Source of the DNA: Favolaschia claudopus
Lineage: Eukaryota > Basidiomycota > Agaricomycetes > Agaricales > Mycenaceae
NCBI GenBank assembly: GCA_037176885.1
Contig: JAWWNJ010000197.1
Location: 1 to 64,000, forward strand
Length of the DNA stretch: 64,000 nt
Direction of reading: 5' to 3'
Below, one piece after another: positions 23,716-37,397 of this stretch. Under the pieces are notes generated by a model, which was not told the DNA's origin, made no database searches, and was given only the letters and a program-made list of their open reading frames with translations. Positions within the stretch are counted from its first letter, which is position 1, and the number at the start of each line of letters is the position of its first letter. A program made the translations under genes and the position numbers.

Positions 23716-24496
23716 TCACGAAGTCTCCGACTCTTTGACTTGTTCCTTCTCAAGCATTTCTAATAACGCACGAGCGCGCTGGGCATTAGCGATTGGCGAT
23801 CCCGGGGCAGAAGCTTCCGCTGGGTGGGCCTCCTCAGCAGAGACCTTCTCGGACGCAGATATCTGAGAGCGACACTCTTTGAGTAGAGTCTAAAATCAAT
23901 TTGAACGAGGAATCCTGCCCAGATTCAAACAAGAGCGCTTACTTCGCGCACGCCGCCTTTGACGTTGGATAGGTATTGGATAGTTAATGGAAGATGGCCA
24001 TCAGGAATCTGAACAAAAGGTTCCGCTAGGCTCAACCACGTCGCGAACTGGTCATGGCATTTTACCTTGTCGGTCCATATATTCCTAATGAGCCAATTTT
24101 GACGAGCCTTTGAGAACTTCCATTGGGTATGTTTACTTTTGTGAAACTGCGAAAACGCGTAGCACAAAGCTAGCGGGTATCTGGATGGACGTTAAAACCC
24201 AGACATTTGGAAGAAGTATTACCTTTGCTAGCCTGTTCACTCAATGTGGGGTCATCTCTAGGGTCCGAAAAGCCCGTCTTGTTTTTGCGTTTCTTTTTGC
24301 GCGGTTTTTCACCGTCAGGCGGCGGGTCTTCGACTGCCGTCGCTGCTATTGGAAGGCTATCTGGATCAGCGTCGTCTGCAACAGTGTTGTCAATGTGGTC
24401 CCGAATCCGTTTCTTTTTTCTGGGTTTGAGAGCCTCTGACTCAGTTTCTTTCTCTTTTCTCCGTTTTCGAGGTCGGTCTGGCTCAGTCTCAGCCAT
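23716..24496 (-). CDS. WKF domain protein (C7orf50-like, DUF2373)
   Basis: From ATG 24496: a Lys/Arg/Glu-rich N-terminus (MAETEPDRPRKRRKEKETES) with several nuclear or nucleolar localisation-like clusters (RKKKRKNKTG), then the WKF domain: QWKFSKARQNWLIRNIW, PDGHLPLTIQYLSNVKGGVR and TLLKECRSQI. It ends with an Ala/Glu-rich helix (NAQRARALLEMLEKEQVKE). Two or three short introns. Human C7orf50 is a nucleolar protein, and a role in ribosome biogenesis is suspected for the family but not shown here. It diverges from PRP6 across 142 bp. Confidence 0.85.
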
Positions 24497-24638
24497 CCAA
24501 AATAACGTGGAGGTCAAGTCGGTATAATTTGTCTTTGCTTGACATTGATCGCATTCGGATCCTTGCCTCCGAGTCAAGCGTTGTACTTGCTTCACCCATC
24601 CTCTCAGTTCTTCACCGTCGCCGTCTTCAACGCCCACA
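24497..24638. promoter_or_regulatory. Divergent promoter between the WKF gene and PRP6
   Basis: The 142-bp gap between start codons read away from each other must contain both promoters. No individual site assigned. Confidence 0.35.
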
Positions 24639-27600
24639 ATGGCGTCGAATAAGCCCAATAAGCTGGCGTTCTTGTCGATGCCAGCGCCGGCGTCATACGT
24701 TGCTGGTCTTGGCCGAGGGTACGGCCATTCCCCGTCCTCGCACATTGCGGTACTCAACATAAATCTTAGTGCATCTGGATTCACCACTCGATCTGATATT
24801 GGACCTGCACGGGATGGCCCTTCCGCAGAAGTCATAGCGTATGTTCACTCCTCCATTCCAGCCAAGGGTCCTCACGAAAACCATAGAGAAGCCCAAGCGC
24901 GCCGCGGTGAAGAAGTCGAAGTCGACCCTGATCAATTCCAAGACCCCGACAACGAGTACGGTCTATTCGCAGGAACAACATACGAACAGGATGACGAGGA
25001 AGCCGACAAGATATACCAAGATGTCGACGACGCTATGGATGCTCGACGACGGGCGCGGCGGTGCGTTTTGGGTCAGTCTCCTTCTCCCTTACTGGCTGAT
25101 TCGTTTCATCTTTCACAGGGAGGCACAGGAACAGCTTGATTTAGCCAAACATCGAGCTGAACGCCCCAAAATACAGCAACAGTTCGCTGACTTGAAAAGA
25201 GGGCTGAGCTCGGTTACCGACGAGGAATGGGAAAACCTTCCGGAAGTAGGCAACTTGACTCGCAAGAAACGGCGAAAAATGGATAGGTCTTTTGCCGTGC
25301 CTGACAGTATACTCGTTGGTGATCGCGGCAAGAATGAGTACGAGAATTCTTTGGACGACAGGCAACAGCAGGTGTGTCTTTGTCGTTTATCCTCTTTACG
25401 ATGCTCATTCGTATCTCTCTCAAGAGCGGTGGTTTCGAAACACCTGCCGAGTCGGGTACCCTCACCAATTTTGTGGAAATTGGACAAGCTCGCGACAAAA
25501 TTCTGTCACTCAAACTTGATCAGGTACGCCTTCCAGTGTTTGCGTTTTCCTAGTCTTTCTCATGTGGAAGAATACAGATTTCCGGGACCGCCACTTCGGG
25601 CACGAGCACATCAGTGGACCCCAAAGGCTATCTTACCTCCCTTAACAGCGTTGTCCTCAAATCCGATGCAGAAATTGGTGACATCAAGCGTGCTCGAATG
25701 CTGTTCGACTCTCTTGTCAAATCGAATCCTAAGCATGCCCCGGGGTGGATTGCAGCTGCCTGTCTAGAAGAACATGCTGGTAGAATGGTCGCAGCTCGCA
25801 AGCTCATCAAGGCAGGGTGTGACCAGTGTCCAAAAAGCGAGGATGTTTGGTTGGAGGCAGCCAGATTACATGTGAGAGTCTTTCCTTCTGCCTTGCTTCC
25901 GCTCACAACTTGTCAGAACAATGACGACGCCAAAGTAATCCTCGCGAATGCTGTACAACACGTCGGCCAGAGCGTGAAGATATGGATGGCTGCAGCCGAC
26001 CTTGAGCAGGACGTTTCAGCGAAGAAACGAGTGCTACGAAAAGGTATTTATATCCTCGCATCTGTCTACTCCTCTCACACGCGCTTTAGCTCTCGAACAC
26101 ATCCCCAATTCTGTTCGTCTCTGGAAAGAGACGGTCAATCTCGAATCTTCAGCCTCCGACGCTTTAATTCTCTTGTCCCGTGCCGTGGAGGTCATCCCGT
26201 CCTCGGTTGAACTCTGGCTTGCACTTGCCCGACTTGAAACCCCAGTAAGAGCAAGGGCTGCTCTCAACAAAGCGCGGAAATCCATTCCGACGTCTCACGA
26301 GATCTGGATTGCCGCTGCAAGATTGCTGGAACAAGAGGCTCTCAGTAAAGCTGGCTCAGAGCGCGAAGAGGAATTGGATGCAGTGGACAAGACGATTGTT
26401 GCTGCAGTCAAGGCATTGCGCAGACATCAGGTGCTGCTAACGCGTGAGCAGTGGTTGAAGGAAGCAGAGCGATGTGAGACCGATGGCTCTCCCCGAACGT
26501 GCGAAGCCATTGTGAAAGCGACTCTGGGTATGGAGATTGAGGAAGAAGATCGTTTGGATACCTGGATTGGAGATGCGGAATCCGCTGAAGCTAAGGGTAT
26601 GGTTGGGACTGCGAGGGCGATCTTGGCGGAGGCCTTGAGAGTTTTCCCTGGACGCAAGTCGCTCTGGATTCGCGCTGCGGAACTCGAGAAAGCGCACGGA
26701 TCTAGGTATGATTCATTGAGTTTCGCTTTTTTTGTTTTGGAGCCAACTCATTGTCCACAGGGATAGTCTCGATGCGATTTTGAGTCGCGCTGTCGAGCAT
26801 TGTCCTCAAGCCGAGGTCCTATGGTTGATGGCTGCCAAAGAGAAGTGGATTGCAGGTGATGTCCCCGCTGCGCGTGAAGTCCTGGAGCGGGCGTTTGTGG
26901 CCAATAAGGAAAGCGAGCAGATCTGGCTAGCGGCAGTCAAGCTTGAAGCAGAAAATCATGAGCTCGGAGTTGCCAGGGAGCTTCTCGTGCGTGCTCGCAC
27001 GGTTGCCGATACTGAGCGGGTAGGTTCCAATCGATATCGTTATTGTCCTGTTTGCTCACTCATTTGTTAGATTTGGATGAAATCCGCTGTATTCGAAAGG
27101 CAGCAAGGTCAACTGAGCGCGGCATTGGAAACTCTGGCCGCAGCTCTGACTAAATTCCCCAAATTCGCCAAACTTTACATGATTCAAGGCCAGATACTGC
27201 AGTCTCAAGGCAACTTCCCCGGCGCTCGTGCGTCATTTGCTGCGGGATTGAAAGCCTGCCCTAAAGAGCCTACCTTGTGGATTCTCGCGAGTCGTTTGGA
27301 AGAAGCCGATAAGAAGAGCATCAAAGCTCGCTCCATTCTGGAAAAAGCTCGTCTTGTGAATCCCGCCAATGACGTTCTATGGGCTGAAGCGGTTGGCGTG
27401 GAAGAGCGATCGGGTGGTGCTGCGCAAGGGAAAGCTATGCTTGCGCGGAGTCTCCAGGAGTGCCCAACGTCGGGCTTGTTATGGTCTCTGTCTATCTGGG
27501 CCGAACCGCGACCCATGCGGAAAGCCCGTTCGGTTGACGCCTTGAAGAAGAGCGCAGATAACCCTGTCATCATCTGTACCGTAGCTCGTCTTTTCTGGGC

Positions 27601-27913
27601 TGAACGGAAAATCGAGAAGGCGCGGCAGTGGTTGGTAGGGCTGTGGCTACGGATCCTGATCTTGGAGATTCGTGGGCGTGGTGGTTGAAGTTCGAGAGGC
27701 AGCATGGGACAGAGGTGCGGGTTACCAGCGTTGCCTAGTGATTGATGCTAACCTTGTTTCTCGTAGGAGCATCGAGATGAAGTACGAAAGAAGTGTATTG
27801 TGGCTGAGCCTCACCATTCGCCAGTGTGGCAGTCTGTTGCAAAGGATATCCGAAATACAGGGAAATCCACCGCGGAGATCTTGGAATTGGTGGCGGACAC
27901 ACTGTCCATGTAA
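24639..27913 (+). CDS. PRP6: Pre-mRNA splicing factor PRP6 (U4/U6.U5 tri-snRNP, HAT repeats)
   Basis: PRP6/PRPF6 bridges U5 and U4/U6 snRNPs. From ATG 24639 the PRP1 N-terminal domain is clear ([58 protein letters not shown]), followed by SFAVPDSIL and more than a dozen HAT helix pairs (for example [59 protein letters not shown]). The tail continues [20 protein letters not shown] and ends [11 protein letters not shown]. At least eight short introns. A one-base loss at about 27631-27634 (GGTTGG) throws the frame just before the conserved DPDLGD segment; otherwise the reading frame is clean. It converges with the F-box gene. Confidence 0.95.
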
Positions 27914-28099
27914 TATCATCTTTGCTCAACGGGGACTGCATGTACATTGCTGTACGGCGAGAGAATCCGACTCCTTGGTTAAGCACCTGAGTAGCTTCAT
28001 GTCAGAGAATATCCCGTTTGAAACAAAGACACCGACGCCCGAGTTGTTTACGAGGTGCTAACGATACATCGGATATTCTGCCGCAGGAGTCCTTTGTAA

Positions 28100-29575
28100 C
28101 TACCGTCGTGGAACCTGGATCTCATACGCAGCGCTTCCGTCTTCGTGAATCACGGCACATCCACGGCTGGCTATGCGCCTTAACAAAGGTGCCGCCGAAG
28201 CCCGCCGACTGAAAGACCTCGACTTGTCGTGCAATACGATTTGCTTGAGACCGGGAAATAACGGTCCCGCGAGGATCTCAAACTGGTTCAAACTACATCG
28301 AAGATGAGCAAGGGCGGAATTACTACTTTAAACGGACGAACGCACACAATCTGTTTGTATGGAAACCATTCGTCGGGGTCGATCCTGAGCCGTACCCGCC
28401 TCAGTGCATGATGATGAAAGCCGACGAGAGGGGAGAGCTCTGGAGCGCCGAGATGATAGGCCAATTCTTCTAGATGTGGACAATGCACAAAGATACGGTG
28501 CATTTGTTTCGAGGAATATGTTACTTGCGGGGCGAACGTCAGCTCCAAGACACGGATGTGCAATCCGATAGCGACCATGAGAGATTGCATGGCCCGTGAG
28601 ACGGGCATATGTAAGATCAGGTTTGTGGGGTTTATTGCGTTGCAAGGAATGCAGAAATTGGCCGTTGTTGCTGGCCTACAGGTCGATTGAGGCTGATTGA
28701 GTCTGATGGTTTGCAGCGATCGTCCAAGAGGAAGGTCGAACAGCCTATCCGGCCGATCCACCACGAGAAAGCGAAGTTCGGGGGAGTGAGAAACAATTTC
28801 TGAGAGACGCATTTGATTGCTTGTCCCATAGAATCTCATATCGAGGTCGCTCTCGCTATCAAGGTTCAATGTTAAATGCGGTTTTTGGTGTCAGTTTGTA
28901 GAGCGATGTACCTCCATTCGAGCCGCTTAAGATGCGGACACAGAAAATGATCACTTTCGAGGGGGGTGCTCGCCAGTGCGCCCCAAAATTGCAAACCCTC
29001 AGCGTCGAGTCGCAAGGGCAGTCTCGCCAATGTTTCCAAGTAAGGACAATACCGCAACAGATCACCGAGACCAACGGTTGGTGGTCCAGACGATGGCAAC
29101 GGAGCTTGGAACAACGAGGAAGCATATTTGAGCTGCACCAATTTAGGTCTGAGCTCGAGGCGTTTGACAAAACGGCCCAACCCTCCGATCCCATCTTCGG
29201 TCGCAGAGCGCCGCATGGCGCAAACGAGATTCCGGAGGACATGAATGCTGCCGATACGAATATCCTTGTAGAGGAATGCTTCTGATAGAGTCCGCCACAA
29301 CCTACAAACGCGAACCAGTGCGCTGCATGTCTTCAAACGTTGAGCTCGAACCTGTTGTGACTTTGTAATTTGACAGTGCAACAACTAGGAGCAATACTTT
29401 CCTCCAGGGTATGGGTGCTTTCCTCTACTCCGCATGGTTGGAAAGGAGTATACTCTGCGGCATTGCAGTCGTCGCCGCCGTAGTACGTTGCAAAGACGAA
29501 TATTACATGCCATATCTCTGGAGGCAGCTGGGCATGGCTCCCCAAGCCAATGGTGGTGGTGGAGGGAAGTCCCAT
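28100..29575 (-). CDS. F-box domain protein (basidiomycete leucine-rich-like type)
   Basis: From ATG 29575: a short leader, then an F-box, LPPEIWHVIFVFATYYGG, with later SALVRVCRLWRTLSEAFLY, as in the many basidiomycete F-box proteins that recruit substrates to SCF ubiquitin ligases through Skp1. The rest has irregular leucine-rich repeats (RFVKRLELRPKLVQLKY, GDLLRYCPYLETLARLP, IVSHSPELRFLVVDRP, RIFVHCPHLEELAYHLG). The last exon (FEILAGPLFPGLKQIVLHD) is reached through a 44-bp intron at about 28314-28271. Three to four introns. Substrate unknown; such genes are numerous and fast evolving. Confidence 0.78.
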
Positions 29576-30117
29576 GATGCCGCATGGTACACACAGTTCT
29601 TTATGCCACAGTCTGCGGCAGAATTCGATTGCGGCTGACCCGATCTACACTGCGTCAAAAACCAAGTACAGCTATAACTTTCCAGATCCACTTACGGCTA
29701 TTTAAGGAAAGGAACTCGGCATCGTGGGTTACTCACCACGTAGATGACCATGCTTCATGCTTCATACTTGTGTGTGTCTCCATCGAAGTGTGCCAATCAC
29801 CATCAATGATGAGGCTTCCAATGAATGAAAGATTAACATGGGATTTCGACGTCCACCCCCCTTTCAGTTGCAACCTCAGCGTAGTTCGTGGGCTGAGCCT
29901 CCGCAATATTGAAACGATAACCGAATATATTAGACGCCGGGGAGGCGATTCTGTGACCAACACTTGAATACACGTAATGAACCGGAAAAAACACACCATA
30001 ATGGAAGGCATCGGCGCAATTGGTAGTCTTGGAATGAACAAAGCAAATGGGCGATATTTGAGGTTGGGAATCGACGAGCAAGCAAAGAAAGCGACGACCA
30101 ATGAATTAGGTGGACAA
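29576..30117. other. Intergenic stretch between F-box gene and ARL1
   Basis: Open frames on both strands here show no family resemblance or splice pattern. I see no gene. It should contain the F-box promoter and the ARL1 3' end. Confidence 0.5.
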
Positions 30118-30928
30118 CTACTTTTTCTGTATAGCATTTACTAACCTGCTCGGATGTTTAGAAGATGAACAAGAGCAGGCCAACATGGCACATACCAATC
30201 CAATCCTTCCTCTAGACCCTCCCCCTTTGTCGCACAAGCTCCCCGGACACTCCACGGTCTCGACTTCTCACCACCTGCTAACCCGAGCTGTTCGCTGATT
30301 TCTTCGGGTTTCAGGGCACCCTCGACATCTTGCTTGTTACAAAAGACAAGGAGCGGGACACCATTAAGCTCTTCCTCGGACAACATTGTCAGCAGCTCCG
30401 TTCGTGATGTGGTGAGGCGAGTGTGGTCGGAAGAATCAATAACATATATCAGAGCAGCCGTATTGGGGAAGTAACACCGCCAATAAGGCCGTATGCTAGA
30501 TTGACCGCCGAGGTCCCATACTTGGAACTTGATGTTTTTGTACTGGATCGGCGTAAGCAAGAGTAGTGACGAGGACATGAATGCTGACTTCGACAGTTTC
30601 AACGTTGAATCCGATGGCTAGAAGTGCGTCCTAAGTAAAAACCACATATTCCGAAGACAAAGTGCACGCACTGGGTATTGTGGAAACAACCTCGCCTATC
30701 TGAAAACCGTCAAACAAAGTTGCCCACAACACAGGATATCAAATGAACCTGTAATCGATACAATATTGTGGTCTTATGAAAGATTAGACCTGGTTCACAA
30801 GCCACCGGTCAGCGAAATACCTTTCCGGCTGAGTCGAGACCAAGCATTAGTATGCGGACATCTTGGTCCTTGCTCCACCGCACCAAGGAAGAGAGGGAGG
30901 AGAAGAGGGAAGATATTGAGAGGCCCAT
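30118..30928 (-). CDS. ARL1: ADP-ribosylation-factor-like GTPase ARL1
   Basis: Small GTPase of the trans-Golgi that recruits golgins. From ATG 30928: MGLSISSLFSSLSSL, with Gly2 for N-myristoylation, then VRILMLGLDSAGKTTILYRL (P-loop GLDSAGKT), GEVVSTIPTIGFNVETVEY (switch 1), WDLGGQSSIRPYWRCYF (switch 2 DLGGQ), VFCNKQDVEGAL (NKQD) and the C-terminal GLDWLVNAIQKK. All nucleotide-binding motifs are intact. Introns fall after SAGK, after LYRLQ, inside IPT/IGF, after VETVE and after GLDW. No frame break seen. Alternative: another ARF-like protein, but the N-terminus favours ARL1. Confidence 0.93.
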
Positions 30929-31087
30929 GGGGGAGCGGTATTATGGGGAGATTAAGGAAAGCGTCAGCTAAAGAGGAAAAGGAGAGTTTGGCTGCGAAGA
31001 GCAAGCTGAGGCCTGCTTACTCGGCCGATCATTTTCCGACGTTCCGGCAAACTCAACGCCAAATTTCAGAAAAGGAAATTCTACAAC

Positions 31088-32850
31088 TCATACAGACGCC
31101 CAGCACCAATTCCACCGTCGTTCCTCCGCGTTCTCAGCACACGCCCTATATATTTCACTCTCGGGTCTCCACACGCGAACCATTCCATCGTCCCAACATG
31201 TCGCCAACATATCTGAAGCCCAATCCACAGCCCCTGCATCCCCAGCGTGTCCCTTCAGCTCCACTCCTTTGTATTCGGCTGCAGAGCGCGTCGCATTGCT
31301 GACGTCGAACATGAAGCTACTCCCAGATGGACCTGCACCACCGCTGGCTAACCACCGCCCGCAAGGAGAGGTCGCAATCTTGACATAGAAGTTCGTTTGC
31401 AAGTTCGCATGCGTGTAAGTGTTGCCAAAGGCGGTCAAAGAGTCGCGTTCATACGTGTGTATGCGCGAGTCTGCACTCAAACCAAAGAGCAGCCCAAGAG
31501 TCGGTCCTGTCCCCTGAGTAAGGCTGATAATTCCTCGCGATCGAGAAGCTCCTGGCGAGAGGGTGGGGTCCAAAGGCGAAGATTGTAAGCAGGCGGGTTC
31601 TTTGACTTTGGATTTCTTTGTGAACCGAACATCCCAGCACCGAAGAATTCTGAGAATACATATTAGGCCAAGGCTTCTGAGAAACCGACATGGTACTAAC
31701 CCATCCGCCGAATCACTACTGATCAAGTAGTGAGGGTCCGTGTCAGAATACAGCAGCCCGGTCACACTTTTGGGCACCGGCGCGTTCTTTCTTTTGCCTG
31801 TTTTCCGCTTCCCATTTGGTCCCACTTCTTCATGAGCCGCATATATTCTTGTGACCGGGCCTAAGGTGGCGGTTCCCTCCGAAAGATTCCCGGACACCCG
31901 GAGGTCCCAAATGCAAATCAGACCATCCCGGCCACCCGTGCTTAATATATCGGGATGGGTAGGATCCCAAGAGATACACTTGACGGTACCTTCATGCCCA
32001 CGCAAACTGTGGATAGTTTGACGCGTCTCAACATCGGAGATACGTGTCGATCTGTCCCCGGAGCTAGTTGCAAGCAGCCTATCTGTAAGATTCCATTTGA
32101 TGTCGAAGACCCCATTATTGTGAGGTTGCAGCACATTGTGGGAAGGCTCTGGAGCGAAGGTCGGAGAAGAGTCGTGCTGCGTTCATGACAGACGCACCTG
32201 GATCCCATTCCTTCCGTTTAGACGTGTTCAAAATGTAGACCGTGCCTTGTTCTGTCGCCACAGCCAAAAGTGGCTGCCCACTGGTCTGAGCCGCTGGAAT
32301 AATCATCAGTCAGAAACAAGCTAATCATTCGAGATAGACAGCGAACAATGAGAATAAGAGCAAGCATAGGGCGGTGCCATAAAAGAACCTTCAAGAACCG
32401 AGTGACACAGAAAAACATCTACTTTGTTCGACGACACGAAAGACTGTAAGATTGGCAGAGTCGACACTGTCGCGGAGTCAACAAGGGGACAAGAACTGAG
32501 ATACGCTACGCACGGAATGAACGCCTACAACTGGAGACAGGTGTCATGTGCGTGGCTACATCCCAAGGCGTGCGGTTTCGGCGACGGTGCTGATTCACTT
32601 GTCGTGAATTAAGATCCAGGTCGCTGTTGTCGCTTTCATACGCGTCACTGTCGGTGGGAGAAGGAGATAGTTTGACGCGTTTTCTGCAGCCCAAGTCATC
32701 GTTTTCCGATGACGCCTCGCAATGGGCGCGTTTTCGTGGTTGCGCGAGCCAAGCTTTGAGAGAGGGGGACGCGTTGGATGTCGGTAGATTTGTGCGCTCT
32801 GCAAGTGCGCGACATGAGTCCAAAGCCAGGTTTTTGGTTGCCTTAGGCAT
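31088..32850 (-). CDS. CDT2: WD40 protein CDT2/DTL-like, CRL4 ubiquitin ligase substrate receptor
   Basis: Cdt2 directs the Cul4-Ddb1 ligase to PCNA-bound substrates such as Cdt1 in S phase. From ATG 32850: a Ser/Arg-rich leader (LPTSNASPSLKAWLAQPRKR), then WD repeats: PLLAVATEQGTVYILNTSKR, NNGVFDIKWNLTDRLLATSS, GHEGTVKCISWDPTHPDILS, GGRDGLICIWDLR, SVTGLLYSDTDPHYLISSDS, WDVRFTKKSKVKEP, RWLASGGAGPSGSSFMFDV, LKGHAGDAGAVDWASDMLAT and DDGMVRVWRP. At least three introns, one at about 32198-32152. The order and the DxR motifs of Ddb1-binding WD proteins fit Cdt2. The leader is poorly conserved, so the exact start is less sure. Confidence 0.85.
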
Positions 32851-33054
32851 TTGTAGAATGAAGAGCTTTTCGGACAACTATCGATGTCGGTTTAAATCGG
32901 GATGGCGGAGGGACGGAGGGAGGAAGGACGTCTGTCACCTGACCCCGTTTCAGCGTTTGGCTTTGGACGCGTTTCGGCATTATTCGGACTCGGACTTTCG
33001 GTTCTGACTGGACCAACAAGTTTTGCTTTTCGAAACTCATCTTGCAGCAAGATA
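32851..33054. promoter_or_regulatory. Divergent promoter between CDT2 and LYS12 with one ACGCGT box
   Basis: 204-bp gap between the two start codons. ACGCGT at 32967-32972 lies about 117 bp upstream of CDT2. In fission yeast cdt2 is an MBF target, so this site is a reasonable candidate control element. Confidence 0.4.
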
Positions 33055-34657
<1,603 letters not shown>

Positions 34658-34897
34658 TGTCCGTAGCATTCTATGATTCATTCTGGTAATATAAGATAGA
34701 CGTTGCCTCTCTACCTATGAACCTTTGGAATTTAGATTCCGTGGAAAGCTTTACCATCAAAACGCACCCAAATTGGGAAACTGATTGGCGCCTTTGTTTA
34801 TCTCCGTAGTACGCGCTGAATGTCAACCAGTTCTCGCTTCTTTCCTCCATTCACTTGGTTGGTCTGGGGGCGATTGGGCTGATCTACTAGCTCGCGT

Positions 34898-37113
34898 ATG
34901 GGAAAGAACAAGGCCGGAAAGCAGAAGCAACAGCTCGAAGAGGTCCCCGAAGAAGACGAGGAGGAAGAATACTACGACTATAGCGCCGAAGAGGATGAAG
35001 ATTATGGAGGAATGGGTTGGGGTCCCGCTGTGTTCGTACGGCTTTACGGCTAACGTTTCGGATCGCGTATGTTAGCGGATATGCTTGGCGGCGAGCAACA
35101 TTGGCCAAACTCCGCCGTAGCTGGTCAACACGATCAATGGGGCGCTCAGCCAATGCAACAACAACAGCACGTCGGCAGCAGTCAATGGGGCAATAACCAG
35201 TGGGGAGGCAAAATCCCAACGCCGGCCCAAATGGCAGCCCAACACGCTGGAGCTGCGGCCGCGAATAAAGGAGGGATGAAGAACAATCCGCAACAGAAGG
35301 GCGGCGAAAAGAAGGGTGGAGGCAAAGGAGGTGCGCCTGCTCAGCAAGCATGGGAGACATGGGGGATGGATAGTCGCCCTCAGGCTGCGGCTGAAGCATG
35401 GGGCGGCAGTAATACCGGAGGTTGGGGTGGCGGAAACGAGTGGGGAACTGGTGGTGGATGGGGGACTGGGGCTACCGACGCGCACGAGTGGGGACCGCCC
35501 GCTCCCGAGAAGCAATCGAAACATGGCCAAAGTCACTGGACAAATTGGGGTGAGGAGGCGAAACGGTTACCCAAGGTAACTTCCGTTCCTCAAGGCTCTG
35601 TTGGGATGGATGGCAGGCCTGACCTGACCGCTCATCAACGCTCTGAAATTTTACAAGCTTTGCTTAACCACAACCACCCGCTCCAGGGAAACGACGTTCG
35701 CGCGAATTACGAAAAGCAGCAGAAATCTGGTCAATGGGACGCGTGGGGTGGTGGGGGTGGTGGGCAGCAGAAAAAGAAAGGCGGTGGTCAGGATGCGTGG
35801 ACTGGACAGCAGAATGGTGGCGGTGAATGGGATTCATGGGGCGGGCAAAACGGTGGCCAATGGGACACATGGGGTGGAGCGGAGAACGGCGGCCACTGGG
35901 GAGAGCAGCCGAAGGCCGGGGAACAGCAAAAGGGCGGTAAGAAAAACAAACAGAATAAACAAGAGAACCAGCAAGGCAACAAACAGGATAACAACAAGCA
36001 AAAAAACAAGAAAAATCAACAGCAGCAGAACCCGCAGAAACAGAAGAAACAGCAACAGCACGACCCTTGGGGTGGGGATGGCGGGGGAGGATGGGGCGAT
36101 GGTGGAGGATGGGACACTGGAGGAGGAGGTTGGGGCATGCAAGAAAATGAAGAAGACTACTCTGACGACGATGACATGGGGCGCCGTGTTCATTTCACTC
36201 CGATAACTTCTAACCTATGGGGAGGCAGCGAGCACGACTCGACTTATAAAATGCCCTCAAAGACTCTTGCTCACGCGTACAACGGCACCACGACGTCGCT
36301 GTTCACTGGAACACCGCGCAACAAGGTTAGCGAAGACGCGGATGTACAATTCGTCGATTCCAGAGGCGCTGCCTTAATTCCTGTGCAGCAGGCTCTCTTT
36401 GGGAAATCTCGAATGGCCAAGGACCGAATCCACTGGATGTTCCCTCCGAACAAAGATGAACGCGTATCTTCTTTGTTGGCCTGGATCGAGTTAATGTCTT
36501 ACAGTCTCGGGGCGTATGGAGTGAGTCGAATTGTACACACACTTACACGCTACAAAGTCTGAAGTCGTTTTCTTAGCTTCACCGCTTCCTCCAAAGTCGA
36601 GAGAGAGGCGCACTGTTTGCCAATGCGGACTACCGGCCGCAAAACAAACCAAACGAGCCCGCATTCGACTGGCTAACATTTGATCAATTGCAAGTTACGC
36701 GTGACAGGGTTCTACAGGAGTCTGTCGCGTTTTATGACCCTGCTGCCACCGCTGTCGTTTTCGTTTTTCTTCCCTCCAAAAGTGGGAACAGTGTGGCGAT
36801 GTGGCGGCGCCGGATAAGCATTCCAAACAACACTCGAACTATCCGAATTAATGAGATACGTCTTGCTATGGCTGGTCTGCGGAGAGAGAAGGATTATGTT
36901 GTTCACGTTGACGAGTGGGCTCTTTCAACATCCGATTGACGGTGACTAACCTGGTTGCAGACTGCCCGCTAAGCCTGGAGGCGCGAAGAAAGTGACTGCT
37001 AAAGTGGCGGAGAAGAAAACTGCCGCATTCAAAGATGACCACGACTATTACTATCCTTACGAGCCATACGAGAAGCCGAAGAAGAAGAAAAAGTGGTGGC
37101 AAATTTTCTGTTG
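34898..37113 (+). CDS. Trp/Gly/Gln-rich low-complexity protein with conserved C-terminal domain, function unknown
   Basis: From ATG 34898: MGKNKAGKQKQQLEEV, then an acidic Tyr-rich patch (EEEEYYDYSAEEDEDY), a long Trp/Gly/Gln/Asn region with repeats such as GGGEWDSWGG and GGQWDTWGGAE, a Lys/Gln/Asn-only stretch (about 36000 in nt), and a conserved-looking end: MPSKTLAHAYNGTT, KSRMAKDRIHWMFPPNKDER, LQSRERGALFANADYRP, VAMWRRRISIPNN, LRREKDYVVHVDE. It closes with a lysine block and WWQIFC. I recall basidiomycete proteins labelled CcmS-related with this tail, but that is from memory and gives no function. The joint near 35040-35070 does not keep frame with a standard intron, so the first exon is tentative. 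Confidence 0.72.
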
Positions 37114-37397
37114 AGTGCCTTCTTCCGCTTCATGCGTTTGAGTAGCTGAGATTGAACGGCAGAATCCGTTTTGCTTTTTGAGTTAATCCCGGGACTGACT
37201 TGCTACGATTTGACTTTGCTTTCGTTACTGTAAACTTTCTAACTGTATGAACTAGTTAACCTTGCGCTGTATTATTTATCTGTAGGTTGTTAGCAAATCT
37301 TGTATTCTTGCACGACGAGCAGGGACCGCAAGGCTCGGTCTTCAATCAGATTACCGGTCACAGTTGTAAGCGACGCTTCCGCAAGACGCTCATCTCG

